Below, piece after piece: positions 21,031-32,721 of a DNA stretch of 64,000 nt. The translations under genes were made by a program, and so were the position numbers. Position 1 is the stretch's first letter; the number at the start of each line of letters is the position of its first letter. The stretch is taken from assembly GCA_030847615.1 (NCBI GenBank), contig JAUMIR010000015.1:9565501-9629500 (forward strand). Direction: 5' to 3'. The notes beneath the pieces are model-generated. The model was not told where the DNA came from. It searched no databases and saw nothing but the letters and a program-made list of their open reading frames with translations. This stretch comes from Gambelia wislizenii. Lineage: Eukaryota; Chordata; Lepidosauria; Squamata; Crotaphytidae.

Positions 21031-22010
21031 CTCACAAAAATGTAAAGGTATTGTCACTAAGATATGATAATCTGTCAGAATCACAAACTTCTATATTAAC
21101 ATAAAACATCTGGGGAAACTCTTTTTCTGCTTCCTGCTTCCCCCAATTGGCTCCTTTATCTCTGAAAAGGGTGAACCTAAGTGTCACAAAGTGTCACCCC
21201 TTCCAACAGAAAAGTCAGTTTAGATTTATCATCCCACTCCCCCCAACTATTTTGAAATGAGTCAAAGTAGTGTTCTCTAATATTATCATATAACTGACTC
21301 TAATAATGGGTAAGATCTTCAACTATGGATGACCCACATATACAACAAAGATTCAGGGAGGACTCATCCCGCACTTTCTGCAAGCGCGCTGATGACTAAA
21401 AAGGCCAATCCAAAATAAACAAGTCGGGTTGCAGAAAGCACAGCAGAAGGTCTCCTTGGGTGATGTTTCTGGATTGTGATTCTTTCTTTCTTGTATAGGG
21501 ATGCCTTAATAAATGTCCTTGTAACATCCTTGTATCCATTTGCTCAAAGCAGAGATGTGTGAAGGCCATAAGTAAATCTTTTTTCCTTGTAACAAACAGG
21601 TATTTTTCTTCCTGGAAAAGTGTTTTGGACCTTGCTAGCCATTTCATAGATCTTACTGAAGACAGAGCAGCTAGTTCTAATTCTGGTATAATGTCTAACA
21701 CTCTTTGCTTAAACATATTTCTAACATTGGACTTGTACAGACTAATGGCCTCAATGCTCAAAGCCTGATTTGAAACCATTTTTGAAAAATTGAAAAACCA
21801 GGAATTTGTTATAGTTTTTAACACTTGTTCTTTTAAACAGATCTTGGGAAGCCTATTGTCATTTGTTTGGGTTAACTTGATCCAAAAATTAAATAATCTA
21901 AAAAGGCACAGATCGATTCCATTCTAAATTCAGCTCTGACTGCTTGGGTTGGAGACCTGTCAGATCTGATAAAGCATTTTCTGTCTCTGTGTTTAATTTT
22001 CCTCATAGTG
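20640..22010 (-). mobile_element. Unclassified non-LTR element with C-terminal zinc finger
   Basis: The minus strand carries a frame of 142 codons (21396-21824). Past a small insertion it continues into a CxxCG-x4-ED-x2-HY-type cysteine/histidine motif (about 21300-21360), as in the C-terminal part of some LINE polymerases. A (TA)n tract lies at 20998-21028. The 5' part (21820-22010) recurs at 41525-41749. No intact frame remains. Confidence 0.45.
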
Positions 22011-22097
22011 TGTTCTGACCGAAGTGAGTGCAGTATGCAGACCTCCTTCCTGAGACCTGGAAAGCAGGATTAGAACATGCGTAGTCGAGTAATGAGT

Positions 22098-22307
22098 TGT
22101 ATGTCAGGTGCACATTATTCCTAATTAAAAGGCTACAAGAACATAGGTGTGGTTCTGAACTGTGTTGGTGTCCTTTTCTTTTGTTATGCATACTGTTTGA
22201 TATGCTGCTGTTTGTTTTTCCTGAACATGCCTGTAATGGCTTGCTTTTTATTTTGCCAGCAATAAATCTTTCTTTAATGATTTAATCAGTTGTGAATCAT
22301 TCCCAGC
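22098..22307 (+). mobile_element. Putative Copia LTR, copy A
   Basis: The segment begins TGTATGTCAG, contains AATAAA near its end and finishes at CCCAGCA; copy B finishes at CCCAACA. It matches 42200-42411 and directly precedes Copia gag-like sequence. No matching 3' LTR is seen. Confidence 0.4.
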
Positions 22308-24243
22308 AGGTTCACATCAGGCACAATTTGTCTGTGCTCTGGAGTTCCTGGAATGTGTTGCTTGAAGTTTTTGTTGATTTACCATGAGATTTGAATACAT
22401 CCCGTCCTCCTCCATATATCTCAACTGGTTATGGGCTATCCAGCATGCTGCTTCTGCTGTGCCAGTACCTTTGTTTTGCAACTGATGGTGTTTTAAGGTG
22501 TCTGCAAGTTGTTTGAAGCTCTGCTGTGTTTTTGCTGCTGGCTGCATTTGGTGTTTGCATTTGTATTATTATTGTTATTATTATTATTATTATTATTTTG
22601 CCTTGGAGTTGTGTTCCTGTGGGTGTGGGTGAGCCCAACCAGGAAGGTTTGCTGCCAGAAGGTCTGGAAGTAATAAAGGCAGCCTGCCTTTGACCAAGCT
22701 CAACGGGTCTAATTATATGTTGAAGTCTACTGAGATGGAAGCTTATCTACAAAGGGAGAACCTCTGGGTTGGTGTCTCCACAGAATCTTCCTTGAGATAC
22801 ACCGGAGTCCTGATGGAACAGAAGTCTGGCAGCTCTATAACTCTCAGTGTGGATGATTCCCAGCTGGGTCACATCAGACATTTGTCAACTGCCTATGAGT
22901 GCTGGGAAGAGCTCATTTGAATCTACATCCACACCACTGCTGGCAGTACTATAGCCATGCTGAAATGGCTGTACAGTGCTAGAATGTGTCCTACAAATGT
23001 GTCTGCCCATTTGTTTGAGGAGAAGAAATGGAGAGCCATCATGCATCAGCAGGAAGCTGCTTCAGTTTTTGGAAGCAGGAAAAGTAACAAGGCCAAGGAG
23101 TTGCAGCCAGAAGGTCTGGTGAGAACTAATGCTGTGAGAATGTGCTTTTTTTGGTGGGTCTCCCACGCATTTCCAAAAAGATGGGACTTTTTCCAGAGAC
23201 ACTGCTCAAAGAGGCCAGCATGGACAGCATGGTCAATGTAGGGCCACAGGATATTGCTCATGTATTGTTGTGACCTATGCTCATGTTAACTCTAGGGCCA
23301 GGGCTGGGATCCCACCAGTTTCTGGAGAGGTTTTTTGGTTATTAGGCAGCAGGTGTTCACGTATTTTTGTAAACTGTAAAGGTCTGTGTAGTTCTTTGCA
23401 AAAGTCACCTATTTCTATGGTTACTTTAGGTCATGGTTTTGAGTGCCCTGTGCTTGGAATTGGTGTAGCTTAAGTTAGTACTTTAAGCAAATATTTGCCT
23501 CGGGTTTTGTTTGTCCCTTCCCTAGAATTCTGTTTACTCTCAGTCTCTGCTTTGTCTTGTAGTGTCCATGAGATTATTTTTTTCTAAAAAACCAAGGCAA
23601 GGTTCTAAAAAATGGGGTGGTTTTTGTTGTGAGTGAGCTGCACGACAACTTATATTTTCTTCAGGCACAGCCACTTGCCCAAACTGTGTTTGACAACAAA
23701 TCACAGCATTCTGACTGTGTGCATATTTTCCACAGAAGGATAGCACACACCTCCTTTCCTGTTCTTAAAAAACTAGCAGGGAATTACACAGATGTTAAAC
23801 TAAAGTCATGTAACTTCTACCTTGACTGTGCTAGTTGTTAACAGTCAAAGTTTAAGCAAGCCCCTGCACCCAGGTCTAGTGGCAGAGTGCCTGATCATCC
23901 TTTTCAGTTAGTGCACTGTTATGTTGTGGGACCCATGTCTCAAGCCTCACTGGGGGTGCAAGATATGTGTTGATTCTTACAGATTATTACAGTTGTCATG
24001 TTTTTTATTATGCATTAAAACAGAAAACTGAATTCCCCCAAGTGATCAAATATTGGGTTATCTATGTACAGGGCCAATTTAATTATGAAGTTGGAAAGAT
24101 TCAGTCAAATCGAGGTGGAGAATTTCTCTCAGACAGTCCACAGAGCTGGTTTCAGGTCAAGGGCATTGTACAGAGAATCACTGTCCATTATTACCCATTT
24201 CAAAATGGGGTAGCAGAGAGGACTGGAGGATTGTTGCAAACCT
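22308..24243 (+). mobile_element. Copia-type retrotransposon, copy A, degraded
   Basis: Sense orientation. Ty1/Copia gag begins at about 22690 with KLNGSNY, then W-x-GV and LSVDDSQLGHI. A GAG-pre-integrase zinc region lies at about 23725-23840 (HRR-x-AH and CxxC-type ending). The integrase core lies at about 23967-24243, ending in the conserved QNGVAER. Stops and frameshifts break every domain. RT and RNase H are absent. It ends abruptly where copy B continues (47320). Confidence 0.7.
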
Positions 24244-24356
24244 AGGGCTGGTTTAAGGAATTTTTGGGACCCTGCAATGCTTTATTGGGGGGGCTCATAT
24301 GTTTATCTCAGGACAGTGTAACCTAACCTATTAAACAGTACAGGATGTTCAGATTA

Positions 24357-24595
24357 CAGTAGGACCTCCATATCCATGGATCCATTACCAATGGGACATG
24401 AAATAGTGCACCTACCATAGAATATTCCAAGAAAATGTCTACTCTCTAGCCATTTTCTAGGTCCCCCAAGGCAACACTATCGTATTTTAAACTAGAAGTC
24501 CCATTATTTTCAATGGCATTCATGTTATCCACAGTTTTAATTATTCACACACACCCCAGAACCAATGCCCAGCGGATAAGGGGGGGGGGCTACTG
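24357..24595. mobile_element. Short Tc1/mariner (Tigger-like) non-autonomous element
   Basis: The ends are inverted (CAGTAGG...CTACTG) with TA on the left (24355-24356) and CA on the right, consistent with a decayed TA duplication. The interior resembles pogo/Tigger-derived elements (TCCATATCCATGGAT, GCGGATAAGG). It has no coding capacity. Confidence 0.5.
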
Positions 24596-24681
24596 CATTA
24601 CATAATTTTCCACCAATAATTTAGTTTAAAAACTATATTATAGGCACTAACATAGTATGGACTACAAGCTGAAGATGAATT

Positions 24682-25738
24682 AGCAGTGTGATGCATCAGC
24701 AGGGGAAAAAAAGCCAATGGGATTCTAGACTGCATTAATAGGAGTATAGTGTCTAGATCAAGATACCACTCCATTCTCATGACTCCACATAAAATAGCAA
24801 AAATGTATAAAAAATTAAGTAGTAATTGTTTAAAACTGGGAATCACTATCATATGTAGTGGGAGTGCCCCAAAGCAAAGAAATATTGGTCACAAATCCAA
24901 GAAGCTATTTCAGACATATTGAAATTTAAAATGTGGGGAATGACAGTTGTAAACGGATTTGATTAAGAAACCGAATAAGAAGACTAAATAGGAAGCTATC
25001 AGATATTTAATTAATTTATAAAACTATCAACTGTACAAACCTTATAAAGATAAATCATACCTAAAGGCAAGAAGAATGGATAGATTCTTAAAAGGGTTAT
25101 GATTATGATAATATAAATATCTTATGCAGCAGCTAGGAACCTATTATGTTTATATGTGTTTTTAATTGAGGAATTGTAGATAGCAAATGCCTTGTCTAAC
25201 TTTATTTTGTTTTGTATGTGTTAATTATGTTCAGTCTAATTTTTGTACTGTCTTGAGTGTCTGAATAAACTTTAAAAAAAAAAGGTACGACACCATTCTG
25301 CTTCGGTCATGCCTCACCTGGAATACTGTTTCCAATTCTGGGCATCACAATTCAAGAAGGATACTGAGAAGGATGGTGGGAGGTCAGGAAGCCATGCCCT
25401 ATGAGGAGTGGCTTAGGGAGCTGGGTAGGTTTAGCCTGAATGGGGCAAGCTTGTTTGCTGCTGCTCCAGAGACTGGGACACAGAGCAATGGGTTCAAACT
25501 ACAGGAAATGAGATTCCACCTAAACATTAGGAAGAACTTCCTGATGGTAAGAGCTTTTCAGAAGTGGAATACACTGCCTCGGCGTGTGGTGAAGTCTCCT
25601 TCTTTGGGTGTTTTTAAGCAGAGGCTGGATGGGCATCTGTCGTGAGGACTTTGATTGTGTGTTCCTGCAGGACAGAAGCTGATTGGATGGGATGTCTGTT
25701 GGGGTTCCTTCCAGCCCTATGATTCTATGATTCCAGAC
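24682..25738 (+). mobile_element. CR1 3' fragment split by an L1
   Basis: CR1 ORF2 C-terminal sequence at 24682-24777 resumes at 25286 and ends with the CR1 tail (TTCTATGATTC, about 25738). The downstream part reads RLRELGRFSL and SLGVFKQRLDGHLS with frame breaks. The gap is an L1 insertion. Confidence 0.8.
24778..25285 (+). mobile_element. 5'-truncated L1 with poly(A) and target-site duplication
   Basis: The start encodes the end of L1 ORF2 (WW-x-CPKAKKYW type), then a 3' UTR and a poly(A) tail ending at about 25283. Target duplications of 14 bases (24764-24777 and 25286-25299) match at 12 positions. It lies inside a CR1 fragment, so the CR1 is older. Confidence 0.75.
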
Positions 25739-25848
25739 TGCATTCAGAGCGTGGGAAAGTTACTTTTGGATTACATCTCCCAGAATCCCCCTGCCAGCAC
25801 CCTTCTCAAGGTCTGGTTGCATTGTTCCTTTTTCAGCATTATCTAGCC

Positions 25849-26200
25849 CAGTGGTTCTTAACCTGGGGTCCACAATGTCCTCACAAGGGGTCCACAAAGC
25901 CTTGAAGGCTGCTTGGCCCACCTCCTCCCTGTAGTGGAGCAGCCACATGACAGGAAACAAGGCAAAGGCTGGCTGGCTTGGCCTGTACATTGCCATTCAA
26001 TCCACTCCAGCAACAAACTTGCAGGAAGAAACAAGAGTGCCTCTGAGGGAAAGTTTAATGAATCATGTAATTATATTGCTGTTGTTGTTAGCTATTATTA
26101 TTAGCTATTATTATTAGGGTTTTAAATCTTGAGTTAAGTCTTGGGGCAACAAAAGATATTTAAAGGGGGTCCCTGGTAAAGAAAAGATTAAGAACTATTG
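25849..26200. mobile_element. hAT-type non-autonomous DNA transposon
   Basis: Terminal inverted repeats CAGTGGTTCTTAACCT and, inverted, CAATAGTTCTTAATCT agree at 13 of 16 positions. The 8-base flanks ATCTAGCC and CTCTATCC agree at 6 of 8, as expected for hAT. The interior has no transposase. Confidence 0.7.
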
Positions 26201-26343
26201 CTCTATCCCAGTGACTCTCACATAACATTAATGGGATATTCATGTTTTAGTGACAACAATAAAACATTGTTCTCAGTAATATTACTCCAAATTTTTATTT
26301 ATATTCTTTATATTCTTCTTTTAAATGAGCTAAAGTGATGTAA

Positions 26344-26548
26344 AAGTTTGAGCATTGCACTATGACTGTGGAGGCCAGGGTTTGAATCCTTACTCAGCCA
26401 TGAATACCCACTGGGTGACCTTGGGCAAGTCACACTCTCTCAGCCTCAAAGGAAGGCCAAGGCACACCCTGATTGAACAAATCTTGCCTAGAGAACCCAA
26501 TGATATGTTCACCTTAGTCAGAAATGACTTGAAGGCACATAGGCAACC
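26344..26548 (+). mobile_element. tRNA-derived SINE with RTE/BovB-like tail
   Basis: The best-preserved copy of this SINE in the window. It has a B box GGTTTGAATCC at 26379-26389 and the body CCCACTGGGTGACCTTGGGC. Its tail reads GTCAGAAATGACTTGAAGGC. A 5'-truncated relative is at 46281-46467. Confidence 0.75.
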
Positions 26549-26960
26549 GCACTAATTCCTTTTGCAGGTTGAACTCAGGGGAGTAAGGTGAAGACCAAGG
26601 GGGAAAGGAGGGAGGGGAAAGAAACCAGGACATTTTAAGAGCAGCTGGAAGGATGGGATGGAGGGGACCTATGTGGAGTGTTGCTGCCCAATGGGGACCC
26701 TTGGAGGGCAGAAGAGGGGGGCACCCTTCTTCCCAGTAGAGGCAGGAGAAGGAGAGAAGAGAGACAAGAGAGAGACAGGGAGGAAAGAAGGAAGGGAAGG
26801 GAAAGGAAGGGAAGGAGCTCTTTCTGAAGGGGAAGGCACCACCCTTTCCCTGAGAGAGCAGGGGAAGGAGAGAGGAAAAGAAATTACGTTCAGACTTCCC
26901 TCCCACCTCTCTCTCTCTCTCTCTCTCTGTCTGACATAAATAGCACGAACCGTGGCAGCC
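26549..26960. repeat. GA-rich tract duplicated at 46468-46870
   Basis: Purine-rich sequence ending in a (CT)n run at 26907-26928. Together with the preceding SINE it recurs at 46281-46870 in the same order, so the pair moved as one block. Frames across it are low-complexity. Confidence 0.7.
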
Positions 26961-27039
26961 ACTCATACAAGCTTTCACACAAGCATTCATACAAATTGCA
27001 TGTATACTGTTTCCTACCTCCCACAGTCCCACTTATTTC

Positions 27040-27387
27040 ACCTAGAGGTGAGTGGTTTCCCCAGTCACACCATGACTGGGTAGTAGGGCTCCCTCTTGGG
27101 GGGTGATCAGGCCCCCACTTCCACTCTTACAGAGTGGGTCTACCAAATTCCCTTGTATATACTTGCCTGATTCCTGAAGACAGTTGAGCTCAGTTTCTTT
27201 CTCTGTACCAGGGTCCTCCTGTTGCGCGTAGTCGTTCAGGGGACCACGGCTCTGGCTTCCCACTCTTCTGACTAACACAGGTCGGTGGCCCCTGGAGCAG
27301 GGCATGAGAGCCCCAGCCCCCCTATCCGACACGGAAGACTAGGGACATGCAAAAGCAACCAGCAGATCCCAGATGAGCCCCCAGAAA
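27040..27387 (-). mobile_element. ERV leader with tRNA-Pro-like primer-binding site
   Basis: On the minus strand the LTR is followed after four bases by TGGGGGCTCATCTGGGAT (27366-27383). This differs at two positions from the proline-tRNA primer site of gammaretroviruses. A possible splice donor (CAGGCAAGTATA) follows at about 27166-27175. No gag frame is recognisable before the sequence ends near 27040. Confidence 0.65.
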
Positions 27388-27765
27388 TGTTGCAGGAACC
27401 AGACTCAGGACCACAGAAAAGTTGAGAAAGTGAGCTTTATTCTTAATTCGCGCAGGTCCTTGGTGGAATAATTTCCAAAAGACCAAGGCGCCCCGAGCCA
27501 CATTGAGTGTAACTTTTTATAAAACATACAGTTTCTTATGAAATAAAAACAGGAGCATTTCCCTCCTCCCATCTTGTGGTTTCCGTATCCATATTTGGCA
27601 CTTCCCTTTCTTGCAATATTGTTTATATTTCAATAAATCAGTTACAGACTAAAGCAAGATAAGCATTTGCAATGTCTCAACTGAGGTCTCTGTGACCATA
27701 ACGTTTAAAAAACCTTGGCAGTGTTTGGCAGCTAAACTTCACCTCAGACACAGTTCGTTCTCACA
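27388..27765 (-). mobile_element. Gammaretroviral 5' LTR, antisense
   Basis: The LTR reads TGTGAGAACG...TGCAACA on the minus strand (378 bases). It has a TATA box TATAAAAAG at 27513-27521 and a poly(A) signal AATAAA at 27436-27441, spaced as expected for U3-R-U5. It is unlike the LTR tail of the plus-strand ERV next to it, so it is a separate insertion. Confidence 0.7.
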
Positions 27766-27773
27766 TTGCAATT

Positions 27774-28235
27774 CATAGAATCATAGAACTGCAGTATTGG
27801 AAGAGACCACGAGGGCCATCCAGTCCAACCCCCCTGCCACGTAGGAAATCTTGATCAAAGCATCCCCGATAGATGGCAATCCAGCCTCTGTTTAAAGACC
27901 TCCAAGGAAGAAGACCCCACCACGCTCCGAGGGAGTGTGTTCCATTGCCGAACAGCTCTTACTGTCAAAAAGTTCCTCCTAATGTTGAGGTGGAATCTCT
28001 GTTCCTGGAGCTTGCACCCATTGCTCCGTGTTCCAGTCTCTGGAGCAGCAGAAAACAAGCCTGCTCCATCCTCAGTGTGACATCCCTTCAAATACTTAAA
28101 CAGGGCTATCATATCGCCTCTTAACCATCTTTTTTCCAGGCTAAACATACCCAGCTCCCTAAGTCTCTCCTCATAAGGCATGGTTTCCAGACCTTTCACC
28201 ATTTTAGTTGCCCTTCTCTGGACACGCTCCAATTT
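27774..28235 (-). mobile_element. CR1 3' fragment
   Basis: A 5'-truncated CR1 ending in the CATAGAATC repeat (plus). It keeps an open frame of 128 codons for the ORF2 C-terminus ([15 protein letters not shown]...). It is very similar to the full-length element at 12011-16421, so the insertion is young. Confidence 0.85.
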
Positions 28236-28698
28236 CAGCACATCTTATTATTTGTTAGCAATTAGCAATATAGCATATGAAAAAAGGCATATTAAAATAT
28301 ACTTTTTGCAAATTCCTTAATATGGCTACCACACCTGATGATCAGTGAACAAAGAATTCAGATTCAGGCCAACTTAGAAGAGGATGTCAGAAAGGCTGCC
28401 TGTGTTGAGGGAGCCCATGATCCAGATGTTTACCTACAGACCCTTGCTCCACTGTCAACTCCAGAGGATAAAAAGACCAGGCAGACTGTAGTCCTTCCCT
28501 GTGTGTCACAGTCCACCCCTGATACCCAGAAGACGTTACTGAAGACTGATGGGGTTTGAAGAGATGTCCCTAGTCCCAATTGAAAGCTATAACAGATGAG
28601 GTTTACCTCAATAGAGAAGTTAAAGAGAGGCAAGAAGCCATCCAGCAGATGAAAGAAAAGGCCAGTCTGCTGGCTGCAGCTTTACAGCAAAAAAACCA

Positions 28699-29037
28699 GT
28701 GTGATGCATAAATAACACATTCACATAAATTCAACAAGTATCCCTTATTGAAAAAGACACTGCATTCTGATAACATGCAAAAAGCCAGAACTAAAGCTCC
28801 CATAACCACAGACAAAAGATAAGCCCTCTAGTGTAAGAACGGTATGCAGGGGGAGGAAGAAGATAGATGCACCCAGGTGGCTCGCAGCCTTGAAGCCCCC
28901 AAAAGAGAAAAACATTCCCAGACTAGAAGGCTGGCTGGCTGAATTCCAGGAACTGAGAGGCCAAGCAGGGACCCAGGCCAGGAATCTCATGTCAGAGCCT
29001 ACCATGAATTACTCTAATACCAAGAATTCAGGACAGG
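28699..29037 (-). mobile_element. Gypsy solo LTR nested in ERV copy 2
   Basis: Matches the LTR at 44232-44599, sharing the minus-strand end (GTGAATGTGTTA...TCACA) and the other end (TGTCCT/TGTCAT). No Gypsy internal sequence adjoins it, so it is a solo LTR. Confidence 0.65.
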
Positions 29038-30164
29038 GCTCAACACCCAGCAACAACAGCAACAACAACCACATCAACATCCTGGGGTTGCCACTGATTC
29101 CTACCACCAGTCCGTGTTGAGACAGAACCAAGGTGCTTACTGCAAACAAGAAGGTCACTGGAAGGATCAACGTCCTGAAAAGCAACCACCCCTGTCAGCT
29201 TTGTGGAGGAGGATGAGAAGGTTTCCGAGGGCACAGATGTGGGTGGAGCTGGGTAGCCAGAATCCTTCCCTCCTGTACCGGGAAGCCTTCCCCTGAAGAC
29301 ACCATTCAATCTGCAGGTGGCAGCATTTCAACCTGACCAGACGTTCCTACATGACCAGATTGCCCAAGCCATGGCCTTGCAGGAGCACGAACACATCAGA
29401 GACCAAGGTTCAACATGAATTCACTTCCTTGCCCTCCTGTCCCTGACTGGAAGAGACCTCCTGTGCAAAGTGTGTGTCATCTTGTCTTTTTATTCTGATA
29501 GACCAGTAACTGCTACTGCTGGGAATCAGCTCTTGACCCTTACCTGTCCTGTACAAAAAGCCTGTAAAAGAAGCCTGGAGAATCAGCCCTGATCTGGGGC
29601 ACTGTGTCCCCTTGTTGGTTCAACACTCTCCTGAATCCTGAAGCCTCACTGAATCCTGAAACCTCACAAGTCATTAAGTAAGTTCCTGGTGTATGGTCTG
29701 AAGATAATCCTGGAGGCTTGACACAAAGTATTGAACTTATCTGAACTCAACGAAAGCCTGAATGCTTAGACATATGAACCAATCCCAGTATCCCATCCCA
29801 GCAGTTCCTAGAGCCTCGATGCAGACACACATTGACAAACTGATTTAACTGAAGATCCTTATTCCCACTGTTTCCCCACAAAATATATCTCTGCTGCCTG
29901 TAAAGAAACCTAGCCTTGGTTTGAATAATCACCCTGTAACAAGACTTAAGACAGTTAGAACAAGCCTTGACCAGTCCACCAGCCTCGAGACTGCCAGACA
30001 TCTTCCAGTTGTTCATAGATGATGGCCAAGGAATGGCAGTTGGAGTCCTGACCCAGAAATTTGGAACTTGGAACAGACCTGTACCATACCTCAGTAAAAG
30101 CATGGATCCTGTGAGCCGAGGATGATGAAGTTTTCCACCTTAAGAAAAGTACAGAGCACACCCA

Positions 30165-30600
30165 AACAATGTCCTCCAGTGAGAGTGGTGATAAACTGGA
30201 TAAAAGCTCAGAGTTAAAAGAAATGGCCCAAGAAAAATCAAGAAGGCTAAGCCAGTGGTTGACAGAAAAAAAGCCTCAAAGAAAGTTGAGAAAAGAACAG
30301 ATGCAGAGCCAGTATCAGCATCTAACCAGTTTTAGAGAGAAAAGGAGAAAGAGAAACCTGATGATACAGGAATAGATGATTGAAAAGCTATGGTCAGTGA
30401 TGAAGAGAGAGAGAAGAAGAGAAAACCTGTTCATATTAAAGTGAAGGAGTAAAAGGATGAGGATGAAGATGATAAAGATAAAGATGAAAATGGAGAAGGT
30501 GAGGGAAATAAAGATGAGAACACTTCAGATGGAAGAAAAACAGAATCTCAAGCTGCTGGCTATAGAAAAAAAACTGAATAAGAAAAAAAGGTCTGATCCA
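30165..30600 (+). pseudogene. Lys/Glu/Asp-rich foreign segment inside the ERV pol
   Basis: The segment interrupts the ERV between the RT connection and RNase H. Its translation, with several stops, is highly charged: KSSELKEMAQEK, then a Lys/Asp/Glu run (KDEDEDDKDKDENGEGEG) and finally SDPEYDSDDYL. It is not retroviral. A processed pseudogene fragment or captured host sequence is possible, but I do not recognise the parent gene. Confidence 0.35.
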
Positions 30601-32721
30601 GAATATGATTCAGATGATTACCTTAAACCCTGCTGCTCTTATGCCTGTTCCAGAAGCTCCTCTACATGACTACAAAACAATCATAAAAACTGTCCCCTCA
30701 AAATGACCTGATTTAAGAGATATGCCCATTCCTGGAAAAATCATACTGTCCACTGATGGCAACAGTTTTGTCAACAAATGCCAATCAAGCTATGTTGTTG
30801 TTACTGAAGATAAAGTTCTGATGACCAAACCCGTACCAGTGAAAACCTCAGCTTAGAAAACAAAATTAGTTGTGCTAATCAAAGCCCTGCAATGAAACAA
30901 GGGAAGAGCCACCATTTGTACTGTTTTCAGATATGCCTTTATAACTGTGCAAGTATATAAAGCCCTGTACAAGAAACGTGGGTTCCTGACTGTAGAGAAG
31001 AAAAAAGAAAAAGCACATATCCAAACAATCCAACTGCTGTTACCAGAGATCTGAACCCCAAGAAAATAGCTATCATCCACTGTTCAGCCCACACTGGAAA
31101 GTCAAACTCTATTGCCTGAGAAAAAAAAGTCTGCTCTGACAGAGCCGCTAAAGGAGCAGCTCAACAGTCTTTACCTGAACCTGAAATCCTGATGGTTGTA
31201 CGTGTGCCTGATTACAGTAACTCTAAATATTCCTGGAACAAACCTGAAGACGTAACTTGTCAGGGCTATTGTAAGCACCATGGGTGATATAGTCTCCCAG
31301 ACAACTGTATATGGATTCCTGTAGCTCTGAGACTTTCTGTGATACAACACATGCCTGACTTAGACAACGAAGCCTTAAAGACACCTGATAGAGAAAACTT
31401 TCTATGTCAATAAGTTGTCCTCCTGTGTACAGAAGTGTCCTGAATCTGTGTTACCTATGCCTGATCTAACCCCAGAAAGAGACTGACTCCCACATCAGAT
31501 CAACACAGATAATAAAACAGCTTTTACTGCAAAAGCCACTGCCAGATTAAATTGTGCTCTGGGCTTAAGATTGGAAATACCATTGTGTTTGGAGACTTCA
31601 AAATAGCAAAGAATAAAATGTGTCAACCAAATTATCAAACTGCATTTGTGAAAGATGTGCCATGAGATCTGTGCCAAATGAACTATAATGCTGCCTGTTG
31701 TACTGTTATACATAAATATACCCCTGAACCAGATGGCCTAATGCCCTATAAGCTGATATGCAGAAGACTGTCACCCCTTCCTGTGATTGGGAAAATTCTG
31801 GAACTAAGGGGGGAGATTTCCCTCAAACGACAGCTCAGAGAGTTAAAAGATGCAGTCCTGGAAGTTGGCCAGTATACCAAGTAAGCCCCCTTGGAACTTA
31901 CTACACCTAACCATGTTTTCTGCCCTGGTGATGCAGTTTGGACAAAGTGTCATAAAGAAGATGCATCAAGAAAGACATGAAAAACATCTTTCATTGCCTT
32001 GTTAACCATCTGTACTGCTTTAAAGAGTGAAGAAAGTTCTGCCTAGATCCATTTGATATAGAGGCCATCCCAGTAACTAGCATCCTGGTTGGTTGCCTGC
32101 CAGCATAGCCTTTAAATGACCCCGAGGCAAAGATTCCCCCAGTAATCATCCATCGAAGCCTCCTCCAGTACTGGTGCTTGAGAGAGCGAAGACACTGGAC
32201 ACAGCGGGAGAAGTCTCCTCGGGACCGGCAATCAAGTGAGCAAAGCTCTGGAGGGCGCTGCAACCTCTCCCAACCTGGAAAGAGGAGTTGGTCACTGCCT
32301 GAAGATGAGAAAATCTGTCCTGAGTTGGCTTGTCTGCCTTGCCTTACAACATAACATTTGTTTATAATGTTTTCACTGGGTATAATCATAATGTTGCTTT
32401 TGTTCCCCCCACACTATAAAACCAAATTCACTAGTGACCTTTGTAAAAGTTGCATCAAAACAGTTAAAGACAGGGAACAAAATTTGCAAAACCCTAGTTT
32501 ATCAAAGTAACTATGCTTGTCTGGGGTCCAAAAAGGCCTACACATTCAAAATATTAATTATTTGGCCTGTTAGGAGACAGAAACAACTGTCTGTTACAAT
32601 CCTAAAAAAACCTATCCAGAAACATTTTCAGATGCATCACATACACTCTGGAGGGATCCTGATGTCATGAGTTCCAATGAACTCACCAAACCAGAAGACA
32701 ACTCTCACCCTAGAATCCTGC

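Noticed and set aside
26514..27032. Frames of 90-170 codons over the GA-rich tract
   Set aside because: Low-complexity purine-rich DNA that leaves frames open on both strands; the duplicate at 46432-47005 does not preserve the frame.
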